Assembly (NCBI RefSeq): GCF_007035645.1
Contig: NZ_AP019632.1
Coordinates: forward strand, 124,001 to 188,000
DNA: 64,000 nt
Direction of reading: 5' to 3'
Origin: Enterobacter asburiae
Lineage (GTDB): Bacteria; Pseudomonadota; Gammaproteobacteria; Enterobacterales; Enterobacteriaceae
In this document: one piece after another, positions 1-9,707 of the stretch
How positions within the stretch are numbered: the first letter of the stretch is position 1
How the letters are laid out: each line of letters opens with the position of its first letter
Translations under genes and position numbers: made by a program
Notes under the pieces: generated by a model
The model's database searches: none
Told to the model about the DNA's origin: nothing
Seen by the model: only the letters and a program-made list of their open reading frames with translations

Positions 1-281
1 CCCGTCTGTTCCGTGAAAAAATGAGCGCCGCAGGGTTTACCCTGGCCGGTGCTGACCACGCGATCATTCCGGTGATGCTGGGCGATGCGGTCGTCGCGCA
101 GCAATTTGCCCGCGAACTGCAGAAAGAAGGGATTTACGTCACCGGGTTCTTCTTCCCGGTGGTGCCAAAAGGTCAGGCGCGTATCCGCACCCAGATGTCT
201 GCGGCGCATACGCCTGAACAAATTGAACGTGCGGTGGAAGCCTTTACCCGCATCGGCAAACAGCTGGGCGTAATTGCCTGA
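1..281 (+). CDS. kbl: 2-amino-3-ketobutyrate CoA ligase, C-terminal part (cut by window edge)
   Basis: The reading frame is open from base 3 to the TGA at 279-281 and gives the last ~93 residues of a fold-type I PLP enzyme of the alpha-oxoamine synthase family. The segment has the typical C-terminal small domain of Kbl (AIIPVMLGD, then FFFPVVPKGQARIRTQMSA, the region carrying the substrate-carboxylate arginine). Kbl cleaves 2-amino-3-ketobutyrate with CoA to glycine and acetyl-CoA, the second step of threonine degradation. The next gene, tdh, starts 9 bases downstream and supplies the substrate, so the two form one operon. The N-terminus and PLP lysine lie outside the window. Confidence 0.96.
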   Translation, partial: RLFREKMSAAGFTLAGADHAIIPVMLGDAVVAQQFARELQKEGIYVTGFFFPVVPKGQARIRTQMSAAHTPEQIERAVEAFTRIGKQLGVIA

Positions 282-290
282 GGACGTGTG

Positions 291-1319
<1,029 letters not shown>

Positions 1320-1321
1320 TC

Positions 1322-1347
1322 AAAAAGGGGCCTGAGGCCCCTTTTTT
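1322..1347. terminator. Bidirectional intrinsic terminator after tdh
   Basis: The stem GGGGCC (1327-1332) pairs with GGCCCC (1336-1341) around a TGA loop. It is followed by six T on the + strand and preceded by five A, so it can also end transcripts from the leftward glycosyltransferase gene, whose stop codon lies at 1347. Confidence 0.9.
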
Positions 1348-2261
1348 CACTGATTCTTTTTCTCTTCGTCCGTCAGGTAACGCACCTTGCGGGTGTAGTC
1401 CTGACCTTTGAACAGCAGTTTGTTATCCGGCGATTCAAGATACTTCTGCCATTCGGAGAGGGGGAAACCGCCGTGCGCGCCAATCACCTCTTTCGGCACA
1501 ACGGCTTCCTGACCACCGATCTTCTTGGAGACTGGCCAGTTCATCCAGTCGCCCAGGTTAACCGTTTTTAAATCCAGCATGTCCAGCAGCGCGGCGAGCG
1601 GCAGCTGATCGGTCGGCGGCTGCGTGTCGTCCATCAGCTCCCAGGTATCCTGGAACAGCGTCAGCCACAGCGGGCAGATACGGCGCCAGGTTTTTTTAGT
1701 TGCCGCAAGAAACGCGCCGTTAACGTGATCGACCAGATACGGGCGCACCGTCTCCTTGTAATACGCCGGCACTTTTTCCTCTGGCGCACCGTCCAGCTTT
1801 GCAATCATTTTGCCCTGACGGAAGCTGGAGTAAATGTGCATATCGGCCATGTTGATCTCGGGCATCTTGAGCAGGTTGAGATCGGAATCGATCATCAATA
1901 CCCCTTCACCGCGAGCCTGCAGCGGGGCGTTAAGCTTCACCAGACGGCTGAGGTAGATCTGCTTATAGCGGTAGCTTTCCTCACGAACGGGAAGATTTAG
2001 CGTCACTACGCGGGTTTTAGGCGGCAGTACCCCAAAGGCGGATTCAGGCTGATCGCTGACGATGACGATTTCGCTCACCCCGGTGGCATAACGTTCCGCG
2101 AAGGTGGCAGAGAGTAATGCTTCTTCGACGAAATCTGCGCCGGTACACGGAATCACAATAGAATCCACCGCAGCAAGCGCGCCCGTCACGGGCAGAGAGC
2201 TGTAAGGAATGTTGTGTCGCCCGGTGATATGACGATAGCGAGCATTAAGAAATTTAAACAT
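1347..2261 (-). CDS. Putative glycosyltransferase with DSD motif (LPS/surface glycan)
   Basis: A 304-residue protein that I do not recognise as a named family member. An N-terminal alpha/beta segment (SIVIPCTGADFVEEALLSA) is followed by MIDSDLNLLK with Asp-Ser-Asp at residues 125-127, in the place where GT-A glycosyltransferases bind the metal-nucleotide sugar. A later VNGAFLA and a C-terminal HGGFP resemble acceptor/donor-site motifs of GT8- or HtrL-like enzymes. No signal peptide or membrane span is seen, so it is probably cytoplasmic or peripheral. It lies 15 bases downstream of a GT4 gene on the same strand, so the two are likely co-transcribed. In E. coli K-12 the tdh-to-yibQ interval carries waaH instead, which suggests variable LPS-core decoration. 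The class is an inference and the sugar is unknown. Confidence 0.65.
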   Translation of the reverse strand: MFKFLNARYRHITGRHNIPYSSLPVTGALAAVDSIVIPCTGADFVEEALLSATFAERYATGVSEIVIVSDQPESAFGVLPPKTRVVTLNLPVREESYRYKQIYLSRLVKLNAPLQARGEGVLMIDSDLNLLKMPEINMADMHIYSSFRQGKMIAKLDGAPEEKVPAYYKETVRPYLVDHVNGAFLAATKKTWRRICPLWLTLFQDTWELMDDTQPPTDQLPLAALLDMLDLKTVNLGDWMNWPVSKKIGGQEAVVPKEVIGAHGGFPLSEWQKYLESPDNKLLFKGQDYTRKVRYLTDEEKKNQ

Positions 2262-2276
2262 AGTTATCTCGTTTGG

Positions 2277-3482
2277 TTAGTGCGCGCCAAGCACGGCTTC
2301 GACACCGCTGACATAGTTTTCGATGGCATAGGTATGACAGACGTTCTGGTATGCAGCCGCAGCCAGTCGAGCCCGCAGATCCGCGTCTGCCCAGATATTG
2401 TCCAGATGCTGTGCAAGCTGTGAAACATCGCTCCAGGGGAAGAGCAGCCCTGTCGAATCATGGTCAATCAATTCCGCCGTGCCGGTCACCTGAGAGCCAA
2501 TAACGGGGATATTGAGAAGCATCGCTTCCAGCACCACGCGCGGCAGCCCTTCGCTTTTTGAGGCGAGAATAAAGGCGTCAAACGTAGCGAGGTAATCAAA
2601 TGGGGTATTCTGAAAACCGGTGAAGATGACGTGGTTTTCAATTCCCAGCGCTCGGGCCTGTTCCGCTAAAGCGCGGCGTTCGGCACCTTCGCCGACCAGC
2701 ACCATTTTCCATTTCGCCTCGGGATGCTTCTGGCTGAACTGTGCCAGCGCCTCCAGCGTGTGGTGGTTGGCTTTGCGAGGGATTAACGACCCGATACTGC
2801 CGAACACAAACGTGTCGTCATCAATGTTCAGGCGCTGGCGCATCGCGCGTCGGTCAGGTAAAGGCTGGTGGATGTCGATGGCATTATTGACCGTCGTACA
2901 CAGTTCGGGTCGGACGCCATGCTCAAGCAACACGCGTTCAACGCCGTGCGAGACGGCGATGATTTTTGTGGCATGGGCATTAACCAGCTTTACCAGCGGC
3001 GGGGTCAAAACGGGCTCAATGCGGCAGTGCTGGATCAACCGCGCCTGCAGGTTCGCCGCCGCCAGATAGCCTTCCTCGTTTGAGCCCGGCTGGTTATTCA
3101 TATAGAGCGTATCGAAACCGCCCTGCGTGAAAAGGGTCTCGATTTTGCTGACGTTAGGTCTGATGCGCCACATGATATCCACGTGACGCGTCAATGCCTT
3201 GCGGGCGCTGCGTGAGAAAAACAGCAGGCTACGTCCCGCTTCCTTCAACAATTTGGCCCAGACCGGCTGCGGACGTTGAGGGATCACGATGAGCGGGATG
3301 CCGATGCCGTTGAGCACCTGGCCAATCGTCTCACCTTCAGCACGACTATAATCACTGTAAAAACAACAGGTAATATCGAATTTATCGCGATTGATTCGCT
3401 TCAGGAGCTCAAGCATACTGTTGGTGCCTCCCCCCCATTCTTTACCCGTATCCAGGAGGAGAATTTTACTTTTGTGCGGCAT
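2277..3482 (-). CDS. Glycosyltransferase family 4 (GT-B)
   Basis: 401 residues with the two-domain GT-B plan. The N-terminal half starts KILLLDTGKEWGGGTNSMLELL, where the glycine-rich loop binds acceptor or donor. The C-terminal half has GSLIPRKANHHTLEAL, VLVGEGAERRAL, then FILASKSEGLPRVVLEAM, whose Glu-x7-Glu pair (SEGLPRVVLE) is the signature of GT4 retaining transferases, and the nucleotide-binding GTAELIDH. It presumably adds a sugar to LPS core or another surface glycan on the cytoplasmic face of the inner membrane. It is divergent from the GT2 gene at 3688 across an AT-rich promoter region and runs into the DSD-motif transferase downstream. Donor and acceptor cannot be read from the sequence. 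Confidence 0.85.
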   Translation of the reverse strand: MPHKSKILLLDTGKEWGGGTNSMLELLKRINRDKFDITCCFYSDYSRAEGETIGQVLNGIGIPLIVIPQRPQPVWAKLLKEAGRSLLFFSRSARKALTRHVDIMWRIRPNVSKIETLFTQGGFDTLYMNNQPGSNEEGYLAAANLQARLIQHCRIEPVLTPPLVKLVNAHATKIIAVSHGVERVLLEHGVRPELCTTVNNAIDIHQPLPDRRAMRQRLNIDDDTFVFGSIGSLIPRKANHHTLEALAQFSQKHPEAKWKMVLVGEGAERRALAEQARALGIENHVIFTGFQNTPFDYLATFDAFILASKSEGLPRVVLEAMLLNIPVIGSQVTGTAELIDHDSTGLLFPWSDVSQLAQHLDNIWADADLRARLAAAAYQNVCHTYAIENYVSGVEAVLGAH

Positions 3483-3687
3483 GTCTGAATCCGTGTGCTA
3501 CCCTTCATCTGACTGCATTATAAAGAATCTGTTGAAATAAAATAGATTTTTCTATTTTATTGCCCTTCAGAATTAGACAAAATTTCAAGCGTGCTTATTT
3601 GAAAAGTGTGATTCAGGACTTTAATCGTCTCTCCTCATTTATATAGTATTAATAATATTAATTTAGGCTGCTATTGAGAGTGGGAAA
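3483..3687. promoter_or_regulatory. AT-rich divergent intergenic region with an 11-bp palindrome
   Basis: This 205-base stretch is markedly AT-rich against its neighbours and separates two divergent glycosyltransferase genes, so promoters for both should lie here. A perfect 11-bp inverted repeat, AATAAAATAGA / TCTATTTTATT (3536-3546 and 3551-3561, loop TTTT), is the main structure. The AT-richness suggests H-NS silencing, as is common for surface-glycan loci. No -10/-35 pair is convincing enough to call. Confidence 0.5.
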
Positions 3688-4488
3688 ATGTTTAAAATAA
3701 CGGTCTGCTTATTAACGTTTAATTCTGAAAGATTATTGCACGATGTTATCCCGCCTCTTTTGAAAATAGCGGATGAAATTGTCGTGGTCGATTCTGGCAG
3801 TACGGACAAAACACGATATATTTGTGAAAGTTTTGGACTGCTACCTGTCTATAAAAAATTTAGCTGGCATGGCGAGCAGATGAACCATGCTATATCCTTA
3901 GCCAGCAATGACTGGGTCCTGTGCATCGACAGCGACGAAATTCTTGACCAGGAAACGGTTAATGCCGTTTTAACGTTAAAAGCAGGCGATGAGCCAGACC
4001 CCGGAATGGCATGGCGAATATGTCGCCACTGGTTTGTTCTGGGTGAAGAAGTCCGGACGATTTATCCAGTTTCATCCCCTGATTATCCTGTGCGTCTTTT
4101 TAATCGTAAACAGTCCCGGTTTAATAACAGGCCGGTAGACGACCAGGTCGAAGGTTTTCTCCGTTGTGAACGTATTCCGGGTTATGTAAAACATGATACG
4201 TTTCCCACGCTGCATGAGCTTTTTAACAAATTAAATTGTTATACAACCCGCCTGGTTCAACATCAAAAAATACGGCCCTCTATAGGGCGCGGCGTAATCA
4301 GCGCCATCGGGGCTTTTTTCAAATGGTATCTGTTTAGCGGCGCCTGGCGTAAGGGCAAAGTGGGGGTGGCGACGGGACTGTATGCCACAGCCTATAGCTT
4401 TTTGAAGTATTTCAAATCCTGGTATCAGCATCAGGAAAAAAAAGAGCCCGTTGCTAACGAGCAGACGGACTCTCAGATTGCGAAATAA
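3688..4488 (+). CDS. Glycosyltransferase family 2, WaaE/KdtX-like
   Basis: 266 residues of a GT-A inverting transferase. The N-terminus FKITVCLLTFNSERLL is followed by EIVVVDSGSTDKT (nucleotide-binding DSGS) and WVLCIDSDEIL with the DSD metal-binding motif near residues 87-89. The C-terminal third has hydrophobic and basic segments (GAFFKWYLFSGAWRKGKVG) typical of WaaE/KdtX-type enzymes that attach a hexose to the inner LPS core at the inner membrane. It is transcribed away from the other two transferases and its stop lies three bases from that of yibQ (convergent). Lower GC in the first third suggests acquisition by transfer. The exact sugar is not known; WaaE-like is family-level inference. 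Confidence 0.75.
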   Translation: MFKITVCLLTFNSERLLHDVIPPLLKIADEIVVVDSGSTDKTRYICESFGLLPVYKKFSWHGEQMNHAISLASNDWVLCIDSDEILDQETVNAVLTLKAGDEPDPGMAWRICRHWFVLGEEVRTIYPVSSPDYPVRLFNRKQSRFNNRPVDDQVEGFLRCERIPGYVKHDTFPTLHELFNKLNCYTTRLVQHQKIRPSIGRGVISAIGAFFKWYLFSGAWRKGKVGVATGLYATAYSFLKYFKSWYQHQEKKEPVANEQTDSQIAK

Positions 4489-4491
4489 GCG

Positions 4492-5424
4492 TCAGGCTTT
4501 CTTACCCCATCCCTGCCACTGCTGTTGGACGTATTTCACCAGGGTACTGTTACTGATGCTGTCTCCGATGACGGAGAAGAAGCGGGTTGCATAGACCGGT
4601 TCAAGCGGTTGCTTCGGTACACAGCGCTTCACGCCGCGGAACGGATTACGCGGCGCTGTAGGGACGGGCTGCGCTGAATTTGGTGTAGAGGTATCTACCT
4701 GCGGCTCGTTCAGCAGATCGCTCGGACGCACCAGCGTGATATCGGCAGGCAAGGTCGGCAGCATCTGCTGCAGGACGCGAACGGTAGACGGGTGCGGGTG
4801 ACCGATGGCGATGGCTGAGCCATTACGGCGGGCCAGCTGTACCGCGCGATTAAACTGCATGCGGATATCGGCTTCGTTCTGGGTATCATCCAGGAACACC
4901 TTGCGCTTAATCACCTTTACGCCGGTTCCCTGAGCGGCACGCATCGCCTGGCTGTTGCCGATGGTCATGCTGTCGAGGAAGTAGAGGTTGTAACGCTCCA
5001 GCGCCTGCATCACTTTGAGCATCCCGTACAGGCTTGATGTCATCGCGCTGCCCATATGGTTGTTCAGCCCTGCGGCATACGGCACTTTGTTATAGGCGTC
5101 GCGGATGATGCGCTCAATCTCCTCGCTGCTCATGTCCGGGCGCAGGGTGTCTTTTTCCAGCGGCTGCTTGCTGAGCGGGGCCATCGGCAGGTGGATCAGC
5201 ACCTGATGACCGCTGTTATGGGCTTTGGTCGCCATCTCACGCGCGTGGGGCGCATTTGGAAGGACGGCGACAGAGATGGCCGACGGCATCGCCAGCACCT
5301 GATTTTCATAGTGTGGACGATAACCGAAGTCATCAATCACGATAGCGAGTTTACCTGCGTATACTGGTGCAGCCAGCGCCAGCGCGCTGACGACGGAGAA
5401 AACCATTCGACGAAATTGAAGCAA
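4492..5424 (-). CDS. yibQ: Divergent polysaccharide deacetylase family protein YibQ
   Basis: 310 residues with an N-terminal signal peptide (VVSALALAAPVYA before GKLA), so it is exported. The body starts with AIVIDDFGY, the paired acidic residues of the DUF610/divergent polysaccharide deacetylase fold. It continues with VLIHLPMAP, GLNNHMGSAMT and IAIGHPHPSTV, where conserved His/Asp would form the metal site. Substrate and activity are not established. It follows envC with a three-base gap, so the two are translated from one message. This suggests a cell-envelope role, possibly on peptidoglycan or another periplasmic glycan. The C-terminal ~60 residues are proline-rich and look less conserved. 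Confidence 0.9.
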   Translation of the reverse strand: MLQFRRMVFSVVSALALAAPVYAGKLAIVIDDFGYRPHYENQVLAMPSAISVAVLPNAPHAREMATKAHNSGHQVLIHLPMAPLSKQPLEKDTLRPDMSSEEIERIIRDAYNKVPYAAGLNNHMGSAMTSSLYGMLKVMQALERYNLYFLDSMTIGNSQAMRAAQGTGVKVIKRKVFLDDTQNEADIRMQFNRAVQLARRNGSAIAIGHPHPSTVRVLQQMLPTLPADITLVRPSDLLNEPQVDTSTPNSAQPVPTAPRNPFRGVKRCVPKQPLEPVYATRFFSVIGDSISNSTLVKYVQQQWQGWGKKA

Positions 5425-5427
5425 AAC

Positions 5428-6711
5428 TTATCTTCCCAACCACGGCTGTGGATTGACCGCCTGACCCTGGCGACGAATTTCGAAATAGAGTGACGGGCGG
5501 CCCTGACCGCCACTGCTGCCCACGAGGGCGATGGGTTGGCCTGCGCGCACCTGCGTGCCGACGCTGACCAGCGCGCTCTGGTTGTAGCCGTAAAGGCTCA
5601 TGTCACCTTTACCGTGTTCGACCACCACCACCAGTCCGTAACCCTGCAGCCAGTCGGCCAGAATCACGCGGCCATCGGCAATGGCTTTTACTTCGCTACC
5701 TTCAGACGCACCGATAACTATTCCTTTCCAACGTAGCTCACCCTGCAGCTGTTCGCCATAGCGATGCAGAATTGAACCGCGAACGGGCCAGAAAGCCTGA
5801 CCGCGAGGAGAGCCCAAACCGCCGGTACGCGACATCAGGGAACGTTCGCTCTCGCTTGGCTTGTAGGTGGTCCCTTTGCGGGACGCTTCCTGCTGCTTAT
5901 CGCGAACGGCCTGCGCCTCGCGAGCCTCTTTTTCGGCGCGCGCTTTCGCCGCCGCTTCCGCACGGGCGATGCTGTTACGCAGTTTTGATTCGTTGGCGCG
6001 CATTTCGCTGAGCTGGCTCTGACCTTCCTGAATGGAGGATTCAAGGCCGGAAAGGGTTTTCTTACGCTCGTTGCGCGCCTGCTCAAGCTTCGCCTGCTGG
6101 GCCTGCTGATCGTAAAGCAGCGTCTGCTGCTGGCTCTGCTTCTCTTCCAGCTCGGCTTTTTGCGTGGAGACCTCTTCGCGCGTCTGCTTCAGCTGCGCGA
6201 TCGTCTCCTGACGCGCCTGGTTGAGATAGCCAAAGTAGGCCTGCAGGCGCTGGCCGCGCTGGCTCTCTTCGCCGCTGAGGATCAGCTGGAGTCCGGTATG
6301 TTCACCCTGGCGGAATGCGGCATCAAGCTGTGCGGCAAGATTGCGCTCCTGCGCGTCACGCTGGCGCTCGAGTTTGGCAATCGACGCGTTCATCTCGTCG
6401 ATCTGTTTATTCAACTGGGCGAGGGTGTTTTGCGTTTCACGGAGTTTACGCGTGGCGGCGGAGATCGCCTCTTCCTGCTGCTTGAGCTGGGCGAGCAGGG
6501 CGGAGCGCTGCTGCTGCTGCTGGCGTACCGCACGCTCTTTGGCGGCGATATCGGCCTGAATGGATTTCAGCTGGTCGCGGTCATCCGCGTGGGCGGATGC
6601 GGCGCACAGCAATACGCCAGCGCTGAGTGCGCTGGCGTAAAACAGAGGTCTGACTGATAACCTAAGCGGCTTCACGACCCATGTGATTGAAAAAATCGCC
6701 TTTCCCCTCAT
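5428..6711 (-). CDS. envC: Murein hydrolase activator EnvC
   Basis: Periplasmic divisome-associated activator of amidases AmiA and AmiB. The order is signal peptide (SALSAGVLLCAASAHA), a long coiled coil rich in Gln/Glu/Lys/Arg over residues ~45-270, then a degenerate LytM/peptidase M23 domain (GQAFWPVRGSILHRYGEQ ... VVVVEHGKGDMSLYGYN) lacking the usual zinc ligands, as expected for a regulator rather than an enzyme. The ATG at 6711 gives 427 residues. The codon matching the E. coli 419-residue start reads ATC here, so the upstream ATG is preferred; a GTG nine codons further in is the other option. It lies ten bases after gpmM and three before yibQ. Confidence 0.96.
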   Translation of the reverse strand: MRGKAIFSITWVVKPLRLSVRPLFYASALSAGVLLCAASAHADDRDQLKSIQADIAAKERAVRQQQQQRSALLAQLKQQEEAISAATRKLRETQNTLAQLNKQIDEMNASIAKLERQRDAQERNLAAQLDAAFRQGEHTGLQLILSGEESQRGQRLQAYFGYLNQARQETIAQLKQTREEVSTQKAELEEKQSQQQTLLYDQQAQQAKLEQARNERKKTLSGLESSIQEGQSQLSEMRANESKLRNSIARAEAAAKARAEKEAREAQAVRDKQQEASRKGTTYKPSESERSLMSRTGGLGSPRGQAFWPVRGSILHRYGEQLQGELRWKGIVIGASEGSEVKAIADGRVILADWLQGYGLVVVVEHGKGDMSLYGYNQSALVSVGTQVRAGQPIALVGSSGGQGRPSLYFEIRRQGQAVNPQPWLGR

Positions 6712-6720
6712 GGGGAGCGA

Positions 6721-8265
6721 TTATTCCACGATGAACAGCGGCTTACCAGTCATCTCTTCAGGGATCGGCATACCCATCAGCGACAGCATGGTTGGCGCGA
6801 TGTCAGAAAGCTTGCCGCCTTCCACTGCTTTCAGTGATTTATCACCCACATAAATCAGCGGAACAGGCAGGTTGGTATGGGCCGTGTGGGCCTGGCCGGT
6901 CGCCGGGTCGCGCATCTGTTCAGCGTTACCGTGGTCAGCGGTGATCAGCAGCTGGCCGCCAACGGCTTCAACCGCTTTCGCTACCTGCTCAACGCAGTGG
7001 TCCAGCGCTTCAACCGCTTTCACTGCCGCTTCCATCACCCCGGTATGCCCAACCATGTCGCCGTTCGGGTAGTTACAGATGATGGTGTCGTACTTACCGC
7101 TCTTGATGGCCGCAACCAGTTTTTCCGTCAATTCTGCAGAGCTCATTTCTGGCTGCAGATCGTAGGTAGCGACTTTCGGAGAGTTGATCAGAATGCGGTC
7201 TTCGCCTTTGAACGGCTCTTCAACGCCGCCGTTAAAGAAGAAGGTCACGTGCGCGTATTTTTCAGTTTCGGAAATACGCAGCTGCGTTTTGTCGTTCTTC
7301 GCCATCCACTCGCCAAAGGTATTTGCCAGAGATGCTGGCGGATACGCGCAAGGCGCTTTGATATCGGCGGCGTATTCGGTCAGCTGGATGAAATCGAGGT
7401 TTACCACTTTCTTACGGGCAAAACCGTCGAAGTCGCTGTTGACGAACGCACGGGTGATTTCACGCGCGCGGTCAGCGCGGAAGTTCATGAAGATCAGCGC
7501 GTCGCCATCTTCCATGGCGGCATCAGCCTGGCCTTCAGCGCGAATCACGGACGCTTTCACGAATTCGTCGTTTTCATCACGTGCATAGGCCGCTTCCAGC
7601 GCCTCAACGGCGGTCGCGAACTGGAACTCGCCTTTTGCCAGGGTCATCAGGTCATAGGCCTGTTCAACGCGATCCCAGCGGTTGTCGCGGTCCATAGCGT
7701 AGTAACGGCCAATGATGGACGCTACGCGGCCTTTACCCAGCGCGGCGAATTTCTCTTCGAAGGCTTGCAGAGAGCCTTTTGCGCTACGTGGTGGCGTATC
7801 GCGACCGTCCAGGAAGGCGTGCAGATAGATTTTTTCTGCACCGCGCTCGGCGGCCAGTTCAACCATCGCCATGATGTGATCTTCGTGGCTGTGAACGCCG
7901 CCAGCAGAGAGCAGGCCCATGATGTGTACGGCCTTGCCAGCGGCAACGGCTTTATCGACCGCGCCAGACAGCGTTGGGTTGGAGAAGAAGGTGCGTTCTT
8001 TAATTTCAACGTCCAGACGCGTCAGATCCTGATACACAATACGCCCGGCGCCCAGGTTTACGTGACCGACTTCGGAGTTGCCCATCTGGCGGTCCGGCAG
8101 ACCCACTTCCAGGCCAGACGCGTCAATCAGCGTATGCGGACGTTTCGCCCACAGGGCATCCATGACCGGGGTTTTGGCGTTGAAAATAGCGTTATCCTGG
8201 CTATCTTCACGGTAGCCATAGCCATCCAGAATCACCAGTACCATAGGTTTTTTAGAAACCGACAT
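6721..8265 (-). CDS. gpmM: 2,3-bisphosphoglycerate-independent phosphoglycerate mutase
   Basis: Manganese-dependent glycolytic enzyme interconverting 3- and 2-phosphoglycerate in the cytoplasm. At 514 residues from the chosen ATG it equals the E. coli length. It shows the alkaline-phosphatase-superfamily metal motif VILDGYGY, the phosphoserine loop MGNSEVGH (Ser64), FLDGRDTPP, and the C-terminal [11 protein letters not shown] metal ligands. The frame is open to an ATG at 8292, but the start at 8265 is preferred because GAGG lies about nine bases ahead and relatives begin [10 protein letters not shown]. It is first in the gpmM-envC-yibQ operon and divergent from yibN across about 250 bases. 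Confidence 0.97.
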   Translation of the reverse strand: MSVSKKPMVLVILDGYGYREDSQDNAIFNAKTPVMDALWAKRPHTLIDASGLEVGLPDRQMGNSEVGHVNLGAGRIVYQDLTRLDVEIKERTFFSNPTLSGAVDKAVAAGKAVHIMGLLSAGGVHSHEDHIMAMVELAAERGAEKIYLHAFLDGRDTPPRSAKGSLQAFEEKFAALGKGRVASIIGRYYAMDRDNRWDRVEQAYDLMTLAKGEFQFATAVEALEAAYARDENDEFVKASVIRAEGQADAAMEDGDALIFMNFRADRAREITRAFVNSDFDGFARKKVVNLDFIQLTEYAADIKAPCAYPPASLANTFGEWMAKNDKTQLRISETEKYAHVTFFFNGGVEEPFKGEDRILINSPKVATYDLQPEMSSAELTEKLVAAIKSGKYDTIICNYPNGDMVGHTGVMEAAVKAVEALDHCVEQVAKAVEAVGGQLLITADHGNAEQMRDPATGQAHTAHTNLPVPLIYVGDKSLKAVEGGKLSDIAPTMLSLMGMPIPEEMTGKPLFIVE

Positions 8266-8512
8266 TGCGACAACCTCATGCTCAAGAGTCAAAATTTGCG
8301 TAATTTTACTACAGCTGAATCGATCAAATAGCCGCAGAAGATCAAAGAAAGCGCAGGGGCAAGATGTTCACCAGACCATTTTGAGGCATTTTTTTAGGTG
8401 GCATGCCGCAGAAAATGGATTAGGTTATGGTCGCTGGCTGTATTTGCCAGAACGCACAGGTATACTCCTGTCCTGGTTTTTTTTATCACTTAGTCGGGAG
8501 TAGTTACCCTCC

Positions 8513-8944
8513 ATGCAAGAAATTATGCAATTCGTTAGCCGCCATCCGGTTCTGAGCATCGCGTGGATTGGCCTGCTGGCTGCTGTGCTGTTCACCACAT
8601 TTAAGAGCCTGACGTCTAAAATTAAGGTTATCACCCGTGGTGAAGCGACGCGTCTGATTAACAAAGAAGATGCCGTCGTGGTCGATCTGCGTCAGCGTGA
8701 CGATTTCCGCAAAGGTCACATTGCGGGCGCAATCAACCTGCTGCCAGCTGAAATCAAAGCGAACAACGTCGGTGAGCTTGAGAAACACAAAGCCCAGCCG
8801 ATTATCGTTGTCGATGCGACCGGCATGCAGGCACAGGAATCTGCCAGCGCGCTTCATAAAGCAGGCTTCGAAAACGTAACGGTGCTGAAAGAAGGTATTT
8901 CCGGCTGGAGCGGGGAAAATCTTCCTTTGGTACGCGGTAAATAA
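8513..8944 (+). CDS. yibN: Membrane-anchored rhodanese-like protein YibN, no cysteine
   Basis: 143 residues. One N-terminal transmembrane segment (residues ~12-30, [18 protein letters not shown]) is followed by a rhodanese domain facing the cytoplasm, with [23 protein letters not shown] and a C-terminal [14 protein letters not shown]. The catalytic loop position reads VDATGMQAQ, and there is no cysteine anywhere in the protein, so persulfide-forming sulfurtransferase activity looks impossible. It heads yibN-grxC-secB-gpsA, a conserved enterobacterial operon. It may be a binding or scaffold variant of the fold; E. coli YibN has no role that I can state with confidence. Confidence 0.92.
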   Translation: MQEIMQFVSRHPVLSIAWIGLLAAVLFTTFKSLTSKIKVITRGEATRLINKEDAVVVDLRQRDDFRKGHIAGAINLLPAEIKANNVGELEKHKAQPIIVVDATGMQAQESASALHKAGFENVTVLKEGISGWSGENLPLVRGK

Positions 8945-8955
8945 GGAGTTCAGTC

Positions 8956-9207
8956 ATGGCCAATATTGAGATCTATACCAAAGCGACGTGCCCGTTCTGT
9001 CATCGTGCGAAAGCGCTGCTGAACAGCAAAGGCGTCACGTTCCAGGAACTGCCGATCGACGGTGACGCGATTAAACGCGAAGAGATGATCAAACGTAGTG
9101 GTCGCACGACGGTTCCGCAGATTTTTATTGATGCGCAGCACATTGGCGGCTGTGATGACTTGTATGCGCTCGACGCCCGTGGTGGACTCGATCCGCTGCT
9201 GAGCTAA
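8956..9207 (+). CDS. grxC: Glutaredoxin 3
   Basis: 83-residue cytoplasmic dithiol glutaredoxin that uses glutathione to reduce protein disulfides and mixed disulfides. The active site CPFC (Cys12, Cys15) sits in [12 protein letters not shown]. The cis-proline segment TVPQIFI and the glutathione-binding [10 protein letters not shown], with the extra cysteine typical of Grx3, are present. It starts 11 bases after yibN with an AAGGAG ribosome site and is followed by secB after 32 bases. Length equals that of the E. coli protein. Confidence 0.97.
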   Translation: MANIEIYTKATCPFCHRAKALLNSKGVTFQELPIDGDAIKREEMIKRSGRTTVPQIFIDAQHIGGCDDLYALDARGGLDPLLS

Positions 9208-9239
9208 GAGACTTTAGGACAATTAAAAAGGGTATTTCC

Positions 9240-9707
9240 ATGTCAGAACAAAACAACACCGAGATGACTTTCCAGATCCAGCGTATCTACACCAAGGACG
9301 TCTCTTTCGAAGCGCCAAATGCGCCACATGTTTTCCAGAAAGATTGGCAGCCAGAGGTTAAACTTGATCTGGATACCGCATCTACCCAACTGGCAGATGA
9401 CGTGTATGAAGTCGTGCTGCGTGTGACCGTTACCGCATCTCTGGGTGAAGAAACTGCATTCCTGTGTGAAGTACAGCAGGGCGGCATCTTCTCTATCGGC
9501 GGTATCGAAGGCAACCAGATGGCGCATTGCCTGGGTGCGTACTGCCCGAACATTCTGTTCCCGTATGCGCGTGAATGCATCACCAGCCTGGTTTCTCGCG
9601 GTACATTCCCGCAACTGAACCTTGCGCCAGTTAACTTTGATGCGCTGTTCATGAACTATCTGCAGCAGCAAGCTGGCGAAGGTGCTGAACAACATCAGGA
9701 TGCCTGA
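9240..9707 (+). CDS. secB: Protein-export chaperone SecB
   Basis: 155-residue tetrameric cytoplasmic chaperone that holds precursor proteins unfolded and hands them to SecA for Sec export. The sequence is almost identical to remembered E. coli SecB ([22 protein letters not shown] at the start, [11 protein letters not shown] and [11 protein letters not shown] in the peptide-binding groove). The flexible acidic C-terminal tail is also present. Its TGA stop overlaps the gpsA start by one base, indicating coupled translation. Confidence 0.97.
   Translation: MSEQNNTEMTFQIQRIYTKDVSFEAPNAPHVFQKDWQPEVKLDLDTASTQLADDVYEVVLRVTVTASLGEETAFLCEVQQGGIFSIGGIEGNQMAHCLGAYCPNILFPYARECITSLVSRGTFPQLNLAPVNFDALFMNYLQQQAGEGAEQHQDA

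Noticed and set aside
6877..8331. 484-codon ORF antisense to gpmM
   Set aside because: Shadow frame with no family resemblance; gpmM is unmistakable.
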